The notes: a model not told the origin generated them from the letters alone. Positions 48,905 to 58,652 are shown, numbered from the stretch's first letter. The stretch is 62,061 nt of DNA from UASB124 sp041662445 (GCA_041662445.1 JBAZSL010000009.1:1-62061), one strand, 5' to 3'. Made by a program: numbers and translations.

Positions 48905-50296
48905 TCATTTTTCTTTTGGAAAAGGCAGGTCGGGGTTAGACCAGGTGAATCCTTTAAAGAGTTTTTCATATTTTTTTTGTGCTTGTATTTCTTCTTTGTT
49001 GGGTTCTTCCTCGATTATAGGGTGCCAATATGGTTCGTCCACCATCGTTTCGCCTTGTTTTGCTGAACGATGAGTTGTTGCGGGAATAGCTTTTTCAGAT
49101 GGAGCTTCTTGTTTGGATTGGGTTGGGGCTGTTAATTGATCGCAAGCTTTAATAAATTTTTTGACGGCTGCGTAGATAGGTTTTCGAGCAAACGCTTGTT
49201 CTATAGCTTGTATTTCATAAGCTACCTTAAGCCATTGATCATAATCTTTTTGCAAGCCTTGATAAAACTTGAGCCTGTCGGATTGTTGCGAATACTGAAC
49301 GAATAAAGGATTTAATTTTGTTTTATCAATTTCGACCCATTTCCCTCTAATTTCTTCATTAGCAGGCGCATCTAAAAGCTGGTTAAAATTAGGGTCAAAC
49401 ACAATAGAAATGAGTCGGTCTTTTTCTGCTTTTGGTTGGTTCCAATCATGGAGAAGGGTAGTTAACACTCCTTGAATATGGGCGCTTGTTTTCTGGATGG
49501 TTGTTTCGAGTTGTTCAATTTTAGTATCGAGCTCGGTATATAAAGATTCCATTGAAATATTAGGAAATTCTTTTTCAAATTTAGTTTTTAAGGTATCAGC
49601 TTCCTGTTGTTTTTGCGCAAGAGCTTGCGCAAGCTCTTGCTGTAAGAAAACATTAAGTAGGACTGCAAAGTCTTTACGATGTGGAACAGTTGTGCTAACT
49701 CCCTTCCTTCGTTTTAAATCTTTATCGAGGACTTTTTGTAGCTGAATTATCAGTGCAAACTTGTGTTGTTCATCAAGCCTATAAAAGCAATCCTTGAAAA
49801 GTCCGGCCTTCGCAGCAACTTCGTTCTCGTTTAATCCTTGAGCTTCGATAAAAGTAAAGAACGCTTCATCTTGGTCAGTAAGTTGCTTGTTCCGTTTTTT
49901 CCAATTTTTGACACGTTCAAATAGACTAATTGGTTTTGATGCCTTTTCTTCTTTGGTTGAAACAGTTGCAGGCTTCTTTTCCTTCTTCGGTTGAACTGGT
50001 TCTTTGTTAGCCTCTTTATATGGGTTGTATTGTTGGATAATTTTGTTGATCTCTTTCTGGCCGAGGACTCTAGACTGTTGGAACCATCCCTTTTTGGCTG
50101 GCTGCTTCCATATCTTTGCGTCACGTGCTACGTTTTGTTGCCACGTAAGCAGTTCTGTTGGCTCTGGTTGACTTATGGTTGGTGCTTGTGGCGGCGTTTT
50201 TACTCTTATTCTTGCTGATAAAAATGGTGAATGAACAGATGTAAGAAGTGCTATGACGATGAATCTTATCAAGATATGAGATGGATATTGGCTCAT
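48905..50296 (-). CDS. Secreted coiled-coil hypothetical protein
   Basis: 463 residues. The N-terminus (HILIRFIVIALLTSVHSPFLSA) is a signal peptide; GAAGGG lies upstream. The body is highly charged and helical, with a likely coiled coil around AQALAQKQQEADTLKTKFEK and TELDTKIEQLETTIQKTSA. A Pro-rich linker (VKTPPQAPTISQPEP) follows the signal. I do not recognise the family. A 24-bp perfect palindrome (49617-49640) lies inside the coding sequence at AQALAQ. It is co-directional with the next secreted gene, separated by about 100 bases. Confidence 0.72.
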   Translation of the reverse strand: MSQYPSHILIRFIVIALLTSVHSPFLSARIRVKTPPQAPTISQPEPTELLTWQQNVARDAKIWKQPAKKGWFQQSRVLGQKEINKIIQQYNPYKEANKEPVQPKKEKKPATVSTKEEKASKPISLFERVKNWKKRNKQLTDQDEAFFTFIEAQGLNENEVAAKAGLFKDCFYRLDEQHKFALIIQLQKVLDKDLKRRKGVSTTVPHRKDFAVLLNVFLQQELAQALAQKQQEADTLKTKFEKEFPNISMESLYTELDTKIEQLETTIQKTSAHIQGVLTTLLHDWNQPKAEKDRLISIVFDPNFNQLLDAPANEEIRGKWVEIDKTKLNPLFVQYSQQSDRLKFYQGLQKDYDQWLKVAYEIQAIEQAFARKPIYAAVKKFIKACDQLTAPTQSKQEAPSEKAIPATTHRSAKQGETMVDEPYWHPIIEEEPNKEEIQAQKKYEKLFKGFTWSNPDLPFPKEK

Positions 50297-50393
50297 TTCT
50301 TGTTCCCTTCTCTCCTGTTAATGTGAACATCAAGGAAAAGACCTCGAATTTTATTAAGTCCCCTGCCTTAGGTGCTTCTCTTTTTTTATTGAT

Positions 50394-51251
50394 TTAAACT
50401 TCACGTTCTTCTTTTGCTTCGGGGCGTATGTATTCGAAATCTCTAAATTCTGGCACGTCTGGGCCTACCTTGCCTGCGAAGTCTCTACTGATAGTTTTTC
50501 CAGTTGTTAAATCTTGATAACTAAGATCTGTGTAATCATCTGATTCGCCTTCGATTTTTAATTGTTTTGCATCAAATAATATGGTGTAGGTATAGGTCAT
50601 TGTAACTGTTCGTTCAAACAGATTCTTGTGTTCATCTTCATCTGTTACGACAACTTTTTTGTTAATTTTTTGCGTGCTAAGGAATGTTGCGATATGTGCT
50701 GCTATTTCTTTTTTCCCGGCATCATACATTGTTTGTGCTATGTGTGCGAGTTGTTCAACTGAAATATTGTTAAACTCAATTGTTGATTTTTTCTCTTTTT
50801 TGAATTCTTTTTGTAGCTTTAGCGTAAAGGTATTTTTTTTGAGCTTAAGCGTGTTTATCGAAATTGTGCCCTTGCTGATCCAAATAGAAAATTCAAGAGA
50901 CTTATTTTCCGTGATAAAGTTAATGCATGCCGTTTTGAGATTGTTAGAAATTTTTTGATCTTTAAGCTCTTCTACAACTTGAAGTCTTGCTATCGCAGAA
51001 TCCTTTGATATGTGTTGAATTTTAGTTCCCGAAACAAGTTCCAAAAAACGATTAAGTTCCTGTGGCGTTTTCTCGTTTAAAAAAGATTTCCATTCTTCAA
51101 TAGTAAGATCAGTAATGCTTCTTTTTGCCGCTTGAAGGTAGCGAACTGGTATTCCGGGATTTTTGCAGGTTGTATCGAATATTGAAGCAATTGCGGTGGC
51201 TCCTTGATTTATTGTTACTACAAAAAATAATAAAAATATTACTTTTTTCAT
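50394..51251 (-). CDS. Secreted hypothetical protein, AT-rich
   Basis: 285 residues with a signal peptide MKKVIFLLFFVVTINQGATA and a good AAGGAG site. The first half is helical (TIEEWKSFLNEKTPQELNRF); the second half is beta-rich with many Lys and Thr (KGTISINTLKLKKNTFTLKL), ending in an acidic tail (FEYIRPEAKEEREV). The gene and the 230 bases before it are visibly more AT-rich than their neighbours, which may mark horizontal gain or relaxed constraint. I do not recognise a family. Confidence 0.72.
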   Translation of the reverse strand: MKKVIFLLFFVVTINQGATAIASIFDTTCKNPGIPVRYLQAAKRSITDLTIEEWKSFLNEKTPQELNRFLELVSGTKIQHISKDSAIARLQVVEELKDQKISNNLKTACINFITENKSLEFSIWISKGTISINTLKLKKNTFTLKLQKEFKKEKKSTIEFNNISVEQLAHIAQTMYDAGKKEIAAHIATFLSTQKINKKVVVTDEDEHKNLFERTVTMTYTYTILFDAKQLKIEGESDDYTDLSYQDLTTGKTISRDFAGKVGPDVPEFRDFEYIRPEAKEEREV

Positions 51252-51381
51252 AACATCTCCTTGGTTATTTACTGGGTTTAAAAAATCAATAAATTAATCC
51301 ATTATTTATTTTTTTAATTAAATTTGTCTATTGATTTATTGAATATTGTTGCAGTGCTTGTATCTTCCGCTATTTCTGTTT

Positions 51382-51410
51382 TTGTTATGTGCTTAAAAAT
51401 TTTCTATGCA
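51382..51410 (+). promoter_or_regulatory. Possible promoter of 51488-53959
   Basis: TTGTTA at 51382-51387, a 17-base spacer and TATGCA at 51405-51410. Both boxes match the consensus at four of six positions, in an AT-rich leader without other genes. Confidence 0.35.
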
Positions 51411-51487
51411 AAAATCTTCTATTTTGGTTCAAAAACCCCGTAAACTAAACACGATATTACTTTTTCATCAAAAAAGAGGGGTTTTTT

Positions 51488-53959
51488 ATGAATTTAGTCG
51501 AGATGCTCCGGACAAGCGCACAAAAATTTGCACATCTTCCAGCCCTTTCAATGCTCATGGGCTATCGCACCGTCCGCCTCACATATGCCGAGCTCTATAC
51601 CATGGCCCAGCAGGTCGCCCTTCTTCTCGAGGCAAAGGGTTGCGCCAAAGGCGACCGGGTCATTATCTGCGCCCCCAATTCTCCCTACTGGGTTGCCGTG
51701 TGGTGGGGATGTATGCTCCGCGGTTGTTGGGCGGTGCCGCTGGCAATGCTCAGTACAGCGAGCAATCTTGAAAAAATTATTAAACAAACGTCGCCCAAGC
51801 TTATTTTTAAATCATTACACAACGGTATCGAAGCGCCAGGTATCCCATCGGTGATCATTGATCAATTACCTGCCGTGCTCAGCGGCTACGATGCAGCTCG
51901 TTGGGTACCGCAACCCGTTGCCGCCAATGATGTTGCCGAAATCATGTACACTTCGGGAACAACCGGAGATCCTAAGGGCGTACTTCTGACGCATGCCAAT
52001 TTGGCGAGCAATGTAGAGGCGGTGCAGGTGGTGATCCGTCTCAACGGTCCACGCGAACGCATTTTGTCGATGCTTCCCTTAAGCCATATGCTCGAGCAAA
52101 CAGGTGGCATGATTTTGCCATTGTGCATTGGTGCACATATTATTTATGCGCATTCGCATGGAGCCATTAAAGATCTTTTGCAGCAGAACCACATTACCAA
52201 AATTATAACGGTTCCTGAGTTTCTCAAACTCATGGAGCATCGAACCAAGGCGAGAATGGGCGACCTCAAATGTGCGCGAATTTTTGAGGCTTTGATGAAA
52301 CTTTCACGTGCCGTTGGTATCAAGAAACTACAACGCCTGCTCTTCAAACCGCTACATCATTCTTTTGGAGGATCGCTTGATACGGTGGCCAGTGGCGGAG
52401 CTCCTCTTGATCCTGAACTTGAGACCTGGTGGGACGCCTTTGGTATCTACGTGTTGCAAGGTTATGGCTTAACCGAAACATCTCCTCTTATAACAATTAA
52501 TACCTATGAACAACGACGCATTGGATCGGTAGGCAAACCTATCGTCAATGTTGAGATGCGTATTACGCCTGAAGGCGAAATAGAAGTTAAAGGCCCCAAT
52601 GTCTTTAAGGGGTATTACCTTAATGATGCAAAAACGTGTGAAAGTTTTACTCCCGATGGCTGGTTTAAAACGGGAGATATGGGAAGCGTTGACGCTGATG
52701 GCTTTCTGTTCTTAAAAGGCCGCAAAAAATACATGATCAAGGGGCCTGGGGCACAAAATATTTTCCCCGAAGATATTGAACTGGTTCTTAATGAACTTTC
52801 AGGGGTTAAAGATAGTTGTGTTGTTGGCGTACCAACGCCTTCGGGCATGGTGGAGATTCATGCGGTGCTTTTGCTTGCTGATGGCGCTTGTCCTGTTGAA
52901 ACACTTATTCAACAAGCAAATGATAAACTTGCATCGTATCAGCACATTACTGGATGGTCGGTATGGCCCGAGCAAGATTTCCCTCGTTCGGTAACGCGCA
53001 AAGTAAAAAAAGAAATGGTGCTTACCTGGCTTGCAACGCGGCATAGTGCTGCACATGGTGCACCCACAGCGCCGGCGCATCCGTTGCATGCTCTTTTGGC
53101 AGAAATCGCTGGTGTGTCGGTATCACAGATAAAACCTACAACTACACTTGGGTACGATTTAAAATTTGATTCTTTAATGCGTGTTGAGATGGTGACGCGT
53201 GTTGAAGAGCTCAAGGGGGTTTTTATTGATGAGCGACTGTTACGCGCTCAAACCACGGTTGCCGAGCTTGAAAATATTATTGCCACTGCAACGCCGGCGA
53301 TTAAAATGCCGCAGGTAAAAAAATGGCCATCGTGGTGGTTGGCTCGTGGTATACGTTATGTGGGGTTGATGGTAGTTAATGCATGCGCGCGTCTTTTTTT
53401 TAGTTTCAAATGTGAGGGGCTTGAGCATCTCAATAATCTGACAACCCCCGTTGTCCTGATGCCCAATCACGTGACCATGGTGGATGCTCTTTTTGTTGAA
53501 GCTATGTTGCCACGTGCGCTGCGTTCAAAACTTTCATTTGCGGCGGCGTACGATGTTTTGTACGAAACGTATTGGTATGTACGATGGCTGGCAGAACTTT
53601 TTTTTAATGTGTTCCCTTTTCCTCGCCGCGAACATGAACATGTGATGAGTGGCTTGCTCAATATTGGAACGATGCTTGATCGTGGATATTGGGTGGCGGT
53701 GTTTCCGGAGGGACAGGTGAGTAAGACAGGACAACTACAACCGCTCAAGCGTGGTGCCGGACTCATTGCAATTGAGATGGGTGTGCCAATTGTTCCCGTC
53801 AAAATAATTGGGGCCGAAAAATTGGTACCGAGTGATTGTATTGTCCCTCGTAGACGTGGCGTGGTGACTATCAAAATTGGCAAACCACTTACGTTTGATC
53901 GATCGGTGACGTATGACGAAGCGGTGGTGCGTATTACGCAGGAGTTGGAGAAGCTGTGA
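51488..53959 (+). CDS. Trifunctional acyl-AMP synthetase / acyl carrier / PlsC acyltransferase
   Basis: 823 residues behind GAGGGG. Domain order: AMP-binding acyl-CoA/acyl-ACP synthetase (about 1-510; YTSGTTGDPKG at 154-164, GYGLTETSPL, DGWFKTGDMG), an acyl carrier domain (about 535-595; Ser562 in KFDSLMRVEM) and a PlsC-type acyltransferase (about 620-823; NHVTMVD with His661 and Asp666, and FPEGQ near 739). It could activate free fatty acids, hold them on its own carrier and pass them to a lysophospholipid or glycerol phosphate. E. coli Aas joins the same activities in the opposite order and without a carrier domain. It would suit recycling of scavenged or host-derived fatty acids, which is inference. 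Confidence 0.9.
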   Translation: MNLVEMLRTSAQKFAHLPALSMLMGYRTVRLTYAELYTMAQQVALLLEAKGCAKGDRVIICAPNSPYWVAVWWGCMLRGCWAVPLAMLSTASNLEKIIKQTSPKLIFKSLHNGIEAPGIPSVIIDQLPAVLSGYDAARWVPQPVAANDVAEIMYTSGTTGDPKGVLLTHANLASNVEAVQVVIRLNGPRERILSMLPLSHMLEQTGGMILPLCIGAHIIYAHSHGAIKDLLQQNHITKIITVPEFLKLMEHRTKARMGDLKCARIFEALMKLSRAVGIKKLQRLLFKPLHHSFGGSLDTVASGGAPLDPELETWWDAFGIYVLQGYGLTETSPLITINTYEQRRIGSVGKPIVNVEMRITPEGEIEVKGPNVFKGYYLNDAKTCESFTPDGWFKTGDMGSVDADGFLFLKGRKKYMIKGPGAQNIFPEDIELVLNELSGVKDSCVVGVPTPSGMVEIHAVLLLADGACPVETLIQQANDKLASYQHITGWSVWPEQDFPRSVTRKVKKEMVLTWLATRHSAAHGAPTAPAHPLHALLAEIAGVSVSQIKPTTTLGYDLKFDSLMRVEMVTRVEELKGVFIDERLLRAQTTVAELENIIATATPAIKMPQVKKWPSWWLARGIRYVGLMVVNACARLFFSFKCEGLEHLNNLTTPVVLMPNHVTMVDALFVEAMLPRALRSKLSFAAAYDVLYETYWYVRWLAELFFNVFPFPRREHEHVMSGLLNIGTMLDRGYWVAVFPEGQVSKTGQLQPLKRGAGLIAIEMGVPIVPVKIIGAEKLVPSDCIVPRRRGVVTIKIGKPLTFDRSVTYDEAVVRITQELEKL

Positions 53960-53994
53960 AATCGATTGGTTGTAACCTGTGGTAAATAGGATTG

Positions 53995-54117
53995 TTACTT
54001 CTGCTGCTGATTCCACGATCTTTCGGTGATTGTTTTCATCAACACATAATATTCGGGTATGAGACGGCTTATTTCTTCCGCTGTAATCGTTTCATAGCGC
54101 TGGGTTAGCTTTTCCAT
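53995..54117 (-). CDS. Possible 40-residue protein overlapping the nucleotidyltransferase gene
   Basis: A small frame of 40 residues (MEKLTQRYETITAEEISRLI...) whose start lies inside the last codons of the nucleotidyltransferase gene, overlapping by 13 bases. In many MNT-type modules a second, short helical protein follows with such an overlap, often starting with an MEKL-like segment. This one is much shorter than known partners (about 100+ residues), so it may be a remnant or a chance frame. Confidence 0.35.
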   Translation of the reverse strand: MEKLTQRYETITAEEISRLIPEYYVLMKTITERSWNQQQK

Positions 54118-54419
54118 ACAAGACCTTCTTTTCGTATTGCATTTTGTATATCTTCAGGAAGCCGGTAAAAGTCAGAAACATCAAAACGATGGGGGATGTT
54201 TGAAGCTTCAAGTATATCGCGTACTTCACCAACGAGAACAGTATCCAAACGGCATCCAGCATCAAGGGCAATATCAACATCTGAACCAGGACGAGCACGT
54301 CCGGTTGCATATGAGCCAAAAAGATAAACTTTAACATTTGGTAACAGCGCGGTAATAAGCGCCAGTATCTTTTTTTTGTCAGCATCTGTAATTGTTCGAA
54401 TTTCCATCTCCGTCCCCAT
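54105..54419 (-). CDS. MNT-type nucleotidyltransferase domain protein
   Basis: 104 residues. The minimal nucleotidyltransferase motif is visible: GSYATGRARPGSDVDIAL, with Gly35-Ser36 and metal-binding Asp47 and Asp49. Such proteins are antitoxins of HEPN/MNT modules or AMP-transferring partners of small helical proteins. The ATG follows the asnS stop directly (TAA-ATG), so translation is coupled to asnS. No HEPN gene is adjacent; only a 40-residue frame follows. Its role could therefore differ from toxin-antitoxin use. Confidence 0.8.
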   Translation of the reverse strand: MGTEMEIRTITDADKKKILALITALLPNVKVYLFGSYATGRARPGSDVDIALDAGCRLDTVLVGEVRDILEASNIPHRFDVSDFYRLPEDIQNAIRKEGLVWKS

Positions 54420-55805
54420 TTAAAACTCAGCATGCTTAGGATAACGAGGGAACGGAATAACATCGCGAATGTTTTCCATACCCGTTGCAAACAGGATCAA
54501 GCGTTCAAGCCCAAGGCCAAATCCTGCATGCGGCACGCTGCCGTACTTACGTAATTCCAGATACCATGCATAATCTTCGACAGGCAAATTGAGCTCTTTC
54601 ATGCGTGTGACCAAAAGATCGATGCGATCTTCACGCTGTGATCCACCAATGATTTCTCCGACTGAAGGGACAAGAATGTCCATTGCAGCAACGGTCTTTT
54701 GATCCTCATTAAGACGCATATAAAATGCTTTAATGTGTGCGGGATAGTTGATAAGAATGACCGGCTTTTTGAAATACTCTTCTGCCAAATAACGCTCATG
54801 CTCGGATTGAAGATCGGTTCCCCATGCAACAGGGTATTCAAACTTTTTAGGAGCTGACTCTAGAATCTTAACGCCTTCAGTGTAAGGGAGGCGTTGGAAT
54901 GGTTCATTGACCACATGCTCAAGTTTGGCAATAACGCCCTTGCTAATATGATCATCAAAAAATTTCATATCTTCGGCACAATGATCTAACAGATGACGCA
55001 GCACATATTTTAAATACTGTTCAGCGCAATCCATGTTGTCGTTTAAATCGGCAAATGCCATCTCGGGCTCGATCATCCAAAATTCTGCAAGGTGCCGTGA
55101 AGTGTTTGAATTTTCGGCGCGAAATGTTGGCCCAAATGTATACACATCTGAGAGCGCGCAGGCATACGTTTCACCTTCAAGTTGCCCCGAAACAGTCAAA
55201 AATGTTTTACGTTCAAAAAAGTCCTGCGCATAGTCAGGCAGGCCTGCAGGTGTGCGTGGAGGTTTGTTGATATCAAGCGTGGTGACGTTAAACATCTGTC
55301 CGGCGCCTTCGCAGTCAGATCCGGTGATGATAGGGGTGTGTACATACAAAAAGCCACGTTCATTAAAAAACTTATGGGTAGCAAATGAAAGGGCATTGCG
55401 TACGCGTGCAACTGCTCCGATGGTATTGGTGCGTGGGCGGAGGTGTGCAATGGTACGCAGAAATTCAAATGTGTGATGCTTTTTTTGTAGTGGATAGGTT
55501 TCCGGATCGCAGGTGCCAATAACGGTAACCGTGTGTGCCGTAAGTTCAACAGCTTGTTCTTTGCCAACGCTTTTTACTAAAGTTCCAGTAATGGAAACGG
55601 AGGCGCCGGTGGCGATGTTTTTGAGTGTTTCTTCATAGCCGGGTGTGCTGGCATTATAAATTACCTGAAGTCCTGCAAGCGTGGATCCATCATTAATGGT
55701 AATGAATGAAAATGATTTTTGATTACGGAGCGAGCGGACCCAGCCTTTAATGGTGACGGTTGTGCCAATGTCCTGTGCGGTAAGTTGCTTAATTTTTGTA
55801 CGCAT
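54420..55805 (-). CDS. asnS: Asparaginyl-tRNA synthetase
   Basis: 461 residues, normal length, behind AAAGGCG. The N-terminal OB-fold anticodon-binding domain is followed by the class II core with FGPTFRAENSNTSRHLAEFW and the C-terminal motif 3 GLGLERLILFATGMENIRDV, ending IPFPRYPKHAEF. AsnRS is preferred over AspRS because of the ending and the FRAENSNT form of motif 2. It charges tRNA-Asn in the cytoplasm. An MNT-type gene is coupled to its stop codon. Confidence 0.95.
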   Translation of the reverse strand: MRTKIKQLTAQDIGTTVTIKGWVRSLRNQKSFSFITINDGSTLAGLQVIYNASTPGYEETLKNIATGASVSITGTLVKSVGKEQAVELTAHTVTVIGTCDPETYPLQKKHHTFEFLRTIAHLRPRTNTIGAVARVRNALSFATHKFFNERGFLYVHTPIITGSDCEGAGQMFNVTTLDINKPPRTPAGLPDYAQDFFERKTFLTVSGQLEGETYACALSDVYTFGPTFRAENSNTSRHLAEFWMIEPEMAFADLNDNMDCAEQYLKYVLRHLLDHCAEDMKFFDDHISKGVIAKLEHVVNEPFQRLPYTEGVKILESAPKKFEYPVAWGTDLQSEHERYLAEEYFKKPVILINYPAHIKAFYMRLNEDQKTVAAMDILVPSVGEIIGGSQREDRIDLLVTRMKELNLPVEDYAWYLELRKYGSVPHAGFGLGLERLILFATGMENIRDVIPFPRYPKHAEF

Positions 55806-55821
55806 GATGGCGCCTTTTTGA

Positions 55822-55875
55822 GTTCATGCTTCGATACGTTTCACTCACAGGGTTCGCAAAACACTCAGCACGAAC
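55822..55875. repeat. REP-like palindrome, simple copy
   Basis: GTTCATGCTTCGATACG at one end and CAGCACGAAC at the other, with GTTTC and GCAAAAC arms inside. It lacks the GC-rich insert present at 7998-8151 and shows the uninterrupted form of that repeat. It lies between mutS and asnS. Confidence 0.7.
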
Positions 55876-55938
55876 GGGGTTATTCAAAGTTATCTTCCCA
55901 TGACAACGTAAAGTAGCATATACGCGCTGTAAGCCGGG

Positions 55939-58545
55939 TCAAGGCAAATCATTGGTATGCGTAAGCTCCCAGAGTAGATCAAATGCCTGCTTAGGAGTGA
56001 GCGAGGTGCAATCAAGATTTCCGAGCCGTTGAGCAATGGTACGGTAGGTTGCACAGTGCTTTTCAAGTTCAGTTATCTTAGTACGCATTGCATGGAGTTC
56101 ATGATCGGTATTTTGTTGCTGCGGTACCAGCGTGCCTTCATTTTGTTGGAGCTGTGCCAAAATTGTGGTTGCTTTTTGAATAATAGGGGCGGGGAGTTGC
56201 GCAAGACGTGCGACATCAAGGCCAAAACTACCCTCGGCGATTCCCGGTAATATTTTGTGCATGAAAATAACGGCAGTCCCGATTCGTTTACTTACCGCGT
56301 GATAGTTGGCAATACCGTGATGATCGCGTGTCATGTTCGTGAGCTCATGATAATGGGTGGCAAAAAGGCAGAGCGCACCGATGGTGTGGTGAATATGTTC
56401 AATAATTGCTTGTGCTAATGCCATGCCATCGTAGGTGCTGGTGCCGCGGCCGACTTCATCAAGAATGACCAGACTCCGTGACGTTGCCTGCGTGCAAATG
56501 GTGGCCGTTTCTTCCATTTCAACTAAGAACGTACTTTTACCTTCTGCGAGATTGTCACCTGATCCAATGCGGGTGAAGATACGGTCAATGAGGGGGAGCT
56601 TTGCAGTATCAGCAGGAACAAAACTTCCACATTGAGCCATGATGCAGGTGAGTGCAACTTGGCGTAGATAGGTGGATTTGCCGCCCATATTGGGACCGGT
56701 GATAATCCAGGTACGCTCCGCTTGATGCAAAACGGTGTCATTGGGAACAAATGGTGCCTGTATCATCTGTTCAATTACCGGGTGCCGTCCGTTATGAATC
56801 GCAAGTGTTTGCTGTTCGACAAATGTTGGCATGGTATAGCGATATTCATAAGCAGCAGTGGCAAAGCCGACGAGTGCATCAAGGTAGGCAATGCTTTGAG
56901 CACATGCGCGCAGCGGGTGAAGATATTCAAGAATTTCTTTTTTAATCTGTTCAAAGACCCGTTGTTCTACCGATTCAACTTCATTTTGAGCGCGCACCAG
57001 TGCATGCTCATGTGCCTCAAGTTCATTGGTAATAAAACGTGTGCGGTTGGCGAGCGTTTGTTGATGGCGATAATGGGCGGGGACTTTATCAAGATTGGGA
57101 TTGGTGACCTCAATGTAATAGCCTGAAATTTGGTTGTAGCCAACTTTTAAACTCGTTATTCCCGTGCGCGTAATTTCTTCTTGTTCAAGTTTAAGTATAT
57201 TTTCCTCGCCACCGCCAAGGACGTCGCGTAGCTGATCGAGTGTGACATCGTAACCGCGTTTGACCGGATGCGCGTCGGTTGGATCATCGGTTATGGCACA
57301 CATCAAGAGTTGTTCGAGCGGCGTAAAATCTGCAATGCGTTCGTGCAGCATGCATGCCAGTTGTGTGTTAAGGCGATCAATAAGCATTTGTTTAATGTGG
57401 GGTATCAGGTTAAGTGCATTTTTGAGCGCGATGTAGTCATACAGATGCGCGCGTTGCAGCGCAATGCGTCCAACAATGCGTTCTATGTCGGCACACTGCT
57501 TTAAAAATGACGAGAGCTGCTGCAACGTTTCAATGTTATTACGTAATGCAGCAACTGTTTCAAGCCGTTGCTCTATGAGGTTCTTTTGCACAAGAGGACG
57601 TTGAATCCATTTTTTGATGGTACGTGATCCCATGGGCGTTTGAGCGCGATCAAGAACGGCAAAAAGTGTTTTGCTCCGTGACCCTTCACTATTGTTCGCA
57701 ATGAGTTCGAGGTTCTTTTGTGTCGACGCATCAAGTACTAAATAATCGTCTGGTTGGTAAAAATGGAGTGAGGTGAATTGTGAAAGTGCTTTTTCATTAG
57801 TTTGCTTGAGAAAGCGATACAAAAGATGAAGGTTGTTGACGATAAGCGGGTGTTGGACGATATGAGCCTGTGTCTTTTTGGTAAACGATTCGGTCCACGC
57901 AACAAGGTCCGTATCGCTTGCTGCTTCTTGCGGGGAGGCGATTGAGGTGATGGGATACCCGAGGCGCTTGAAAAGTGTGTCGAGCGCTGATACGCGGTGC
58001 TCTGAGGGGAGAATAATTTCGTCGGGAAGAAATCTGATAAGTTCTGATTCAATCAAGCGTGGTTGTTGCGCGGGGATGGTGGTTGCAAACAGCTGTGCGG
58101 TCATAAGTTCGCTAAAGAGAAGCCCCCATTGGGTAGCGCTTGGGTAAAAAATGAGTAAATATGATGCCGTTTTTTCATCAAGCATTGCGGTGTCGGTGAG
58201 TGTTGCTGGCGTAAAAACTTGCGTGATCCCACGTTCGACAACGGTGCCTGGCTGCGGCTTTGAAAGCTGTTCGCACAGCGCAACACGAAAGCCGCCTTTG
58301 ATGAGCTTGGTCAAATAATGATTCAGGGCATGCACCGGAATGCCACATAGAGGAACATCTTCGCCTTTGTTTTTACCGCGCTTGGTGAGTGCGATGGCGA
58401 GGTGCGCCGACGCTATTTTGGCGTCGTCAAAAAAGAGTTCATAAAAATCGCCAACCTGAAAAAACAACAACGTGTCCGGGAACTGTGCTTTGATTCCCAG
58501 ATACTGTTGCATGAGCGGCGTGTTCTTTTCAAAATTTTGTTCCAT
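55939..58545 (-). CDS. mutS: DNA mismatch repair protein MutS
   Basis: 868 residues. The mismatch-binding motif is in FFQVGDFYELFFDDA near the N-terminus, and the ATPase has TGPNMGGKSTYLRQVAL around residues 613-628, DEVGRGTSTYDGMA and ATHYHEL. Together these identify MutS1, which recognises mismatches and starts repair with MutL; no mutL is in the window. No ribosome site is apparent at the chosen start. The open frame from 58545 begins MEQNFEKNTPLMQQYLGIK, as expected for the family. Confidence 0.96.
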   Translation of the reverse strand: MEQNFEKNTPLMQQYLGIKAQFPDTLLFFQVGDFYELFFDDAKIASAHLAIALTKRGKNKGEDVPLCGIPVHALNHYLTKLIKGGFRVALCEQLSKPQPGTVVERGITQVFTPATLTDTAMLDEKTASYLLIFYPSATQWGLLFSELMTAQLFATTIPAQQPRLIESELIRFLPDEIILPSEHRVSALDTLFKRLGYPITSIASPQEAASDTDLVAWTESFTKKTQAHIVQHPLIVNNLHLLYRFLKQTNEKALSQFTSLHFYQPDDYLVLDASTQKNLELIANNSEGSRSKTLFAVLDRAQTPMGSRTIKKWIQRPLVQKNLIEQRLETVAALRNNIETLQQLSSFLKQCADIERIVGRIALQRAHLYDYIALKNALNLIPHIKQMLIDRLNTQLACMLHERIADFTPLEQLLMCAITDDPTDAHPVKRGYDVTLDQLRDVLGGGEENILKLEQEEITRTGITSLKVGYNQISGYYIEVTNPNLDKVPAHYRHQQTLANRTRFITNELEAHEHALVRAQNEVESVEQRVFEQIKKEILEYLHPLRACAQSIAYLDALVGFATAAYEYRYTMPTFVEQQTLAIHNGRHPVIEQMIQAPFVPNDTVLHQAERTWIITGPNMGGKSTYLRQVALTCIMAQCGSFVPADTAKLPLIDRIFTRIGSGDNLAEGKSTFLVEMEETATICTQATSRSLVILDEVGRGTSTYDGMALAQAIIEHIHHTIGALCLFATHYHELTNMTRDHHGIANYHAVSKRIGTAVIFMHKILPGIAEGSFGLDVARLAQLPAPIIQKATTILAQLQQNEGTLVPQQQNTDHELHAMRTKITELEKHCATYRTIAQRLGNLDCTSLTPKQAFDLLWELTHTNDLP

Positions 58546-58652
58546 AATGTTGCGTAAGCGTTATGATTTTGCAAGGCGAGTGTAATGTATCACGTGTGGT
58601 AAAAATTATAAGGCGTACGTAACATTGTCTATAAAAAAGGGAGTTTAATCTC

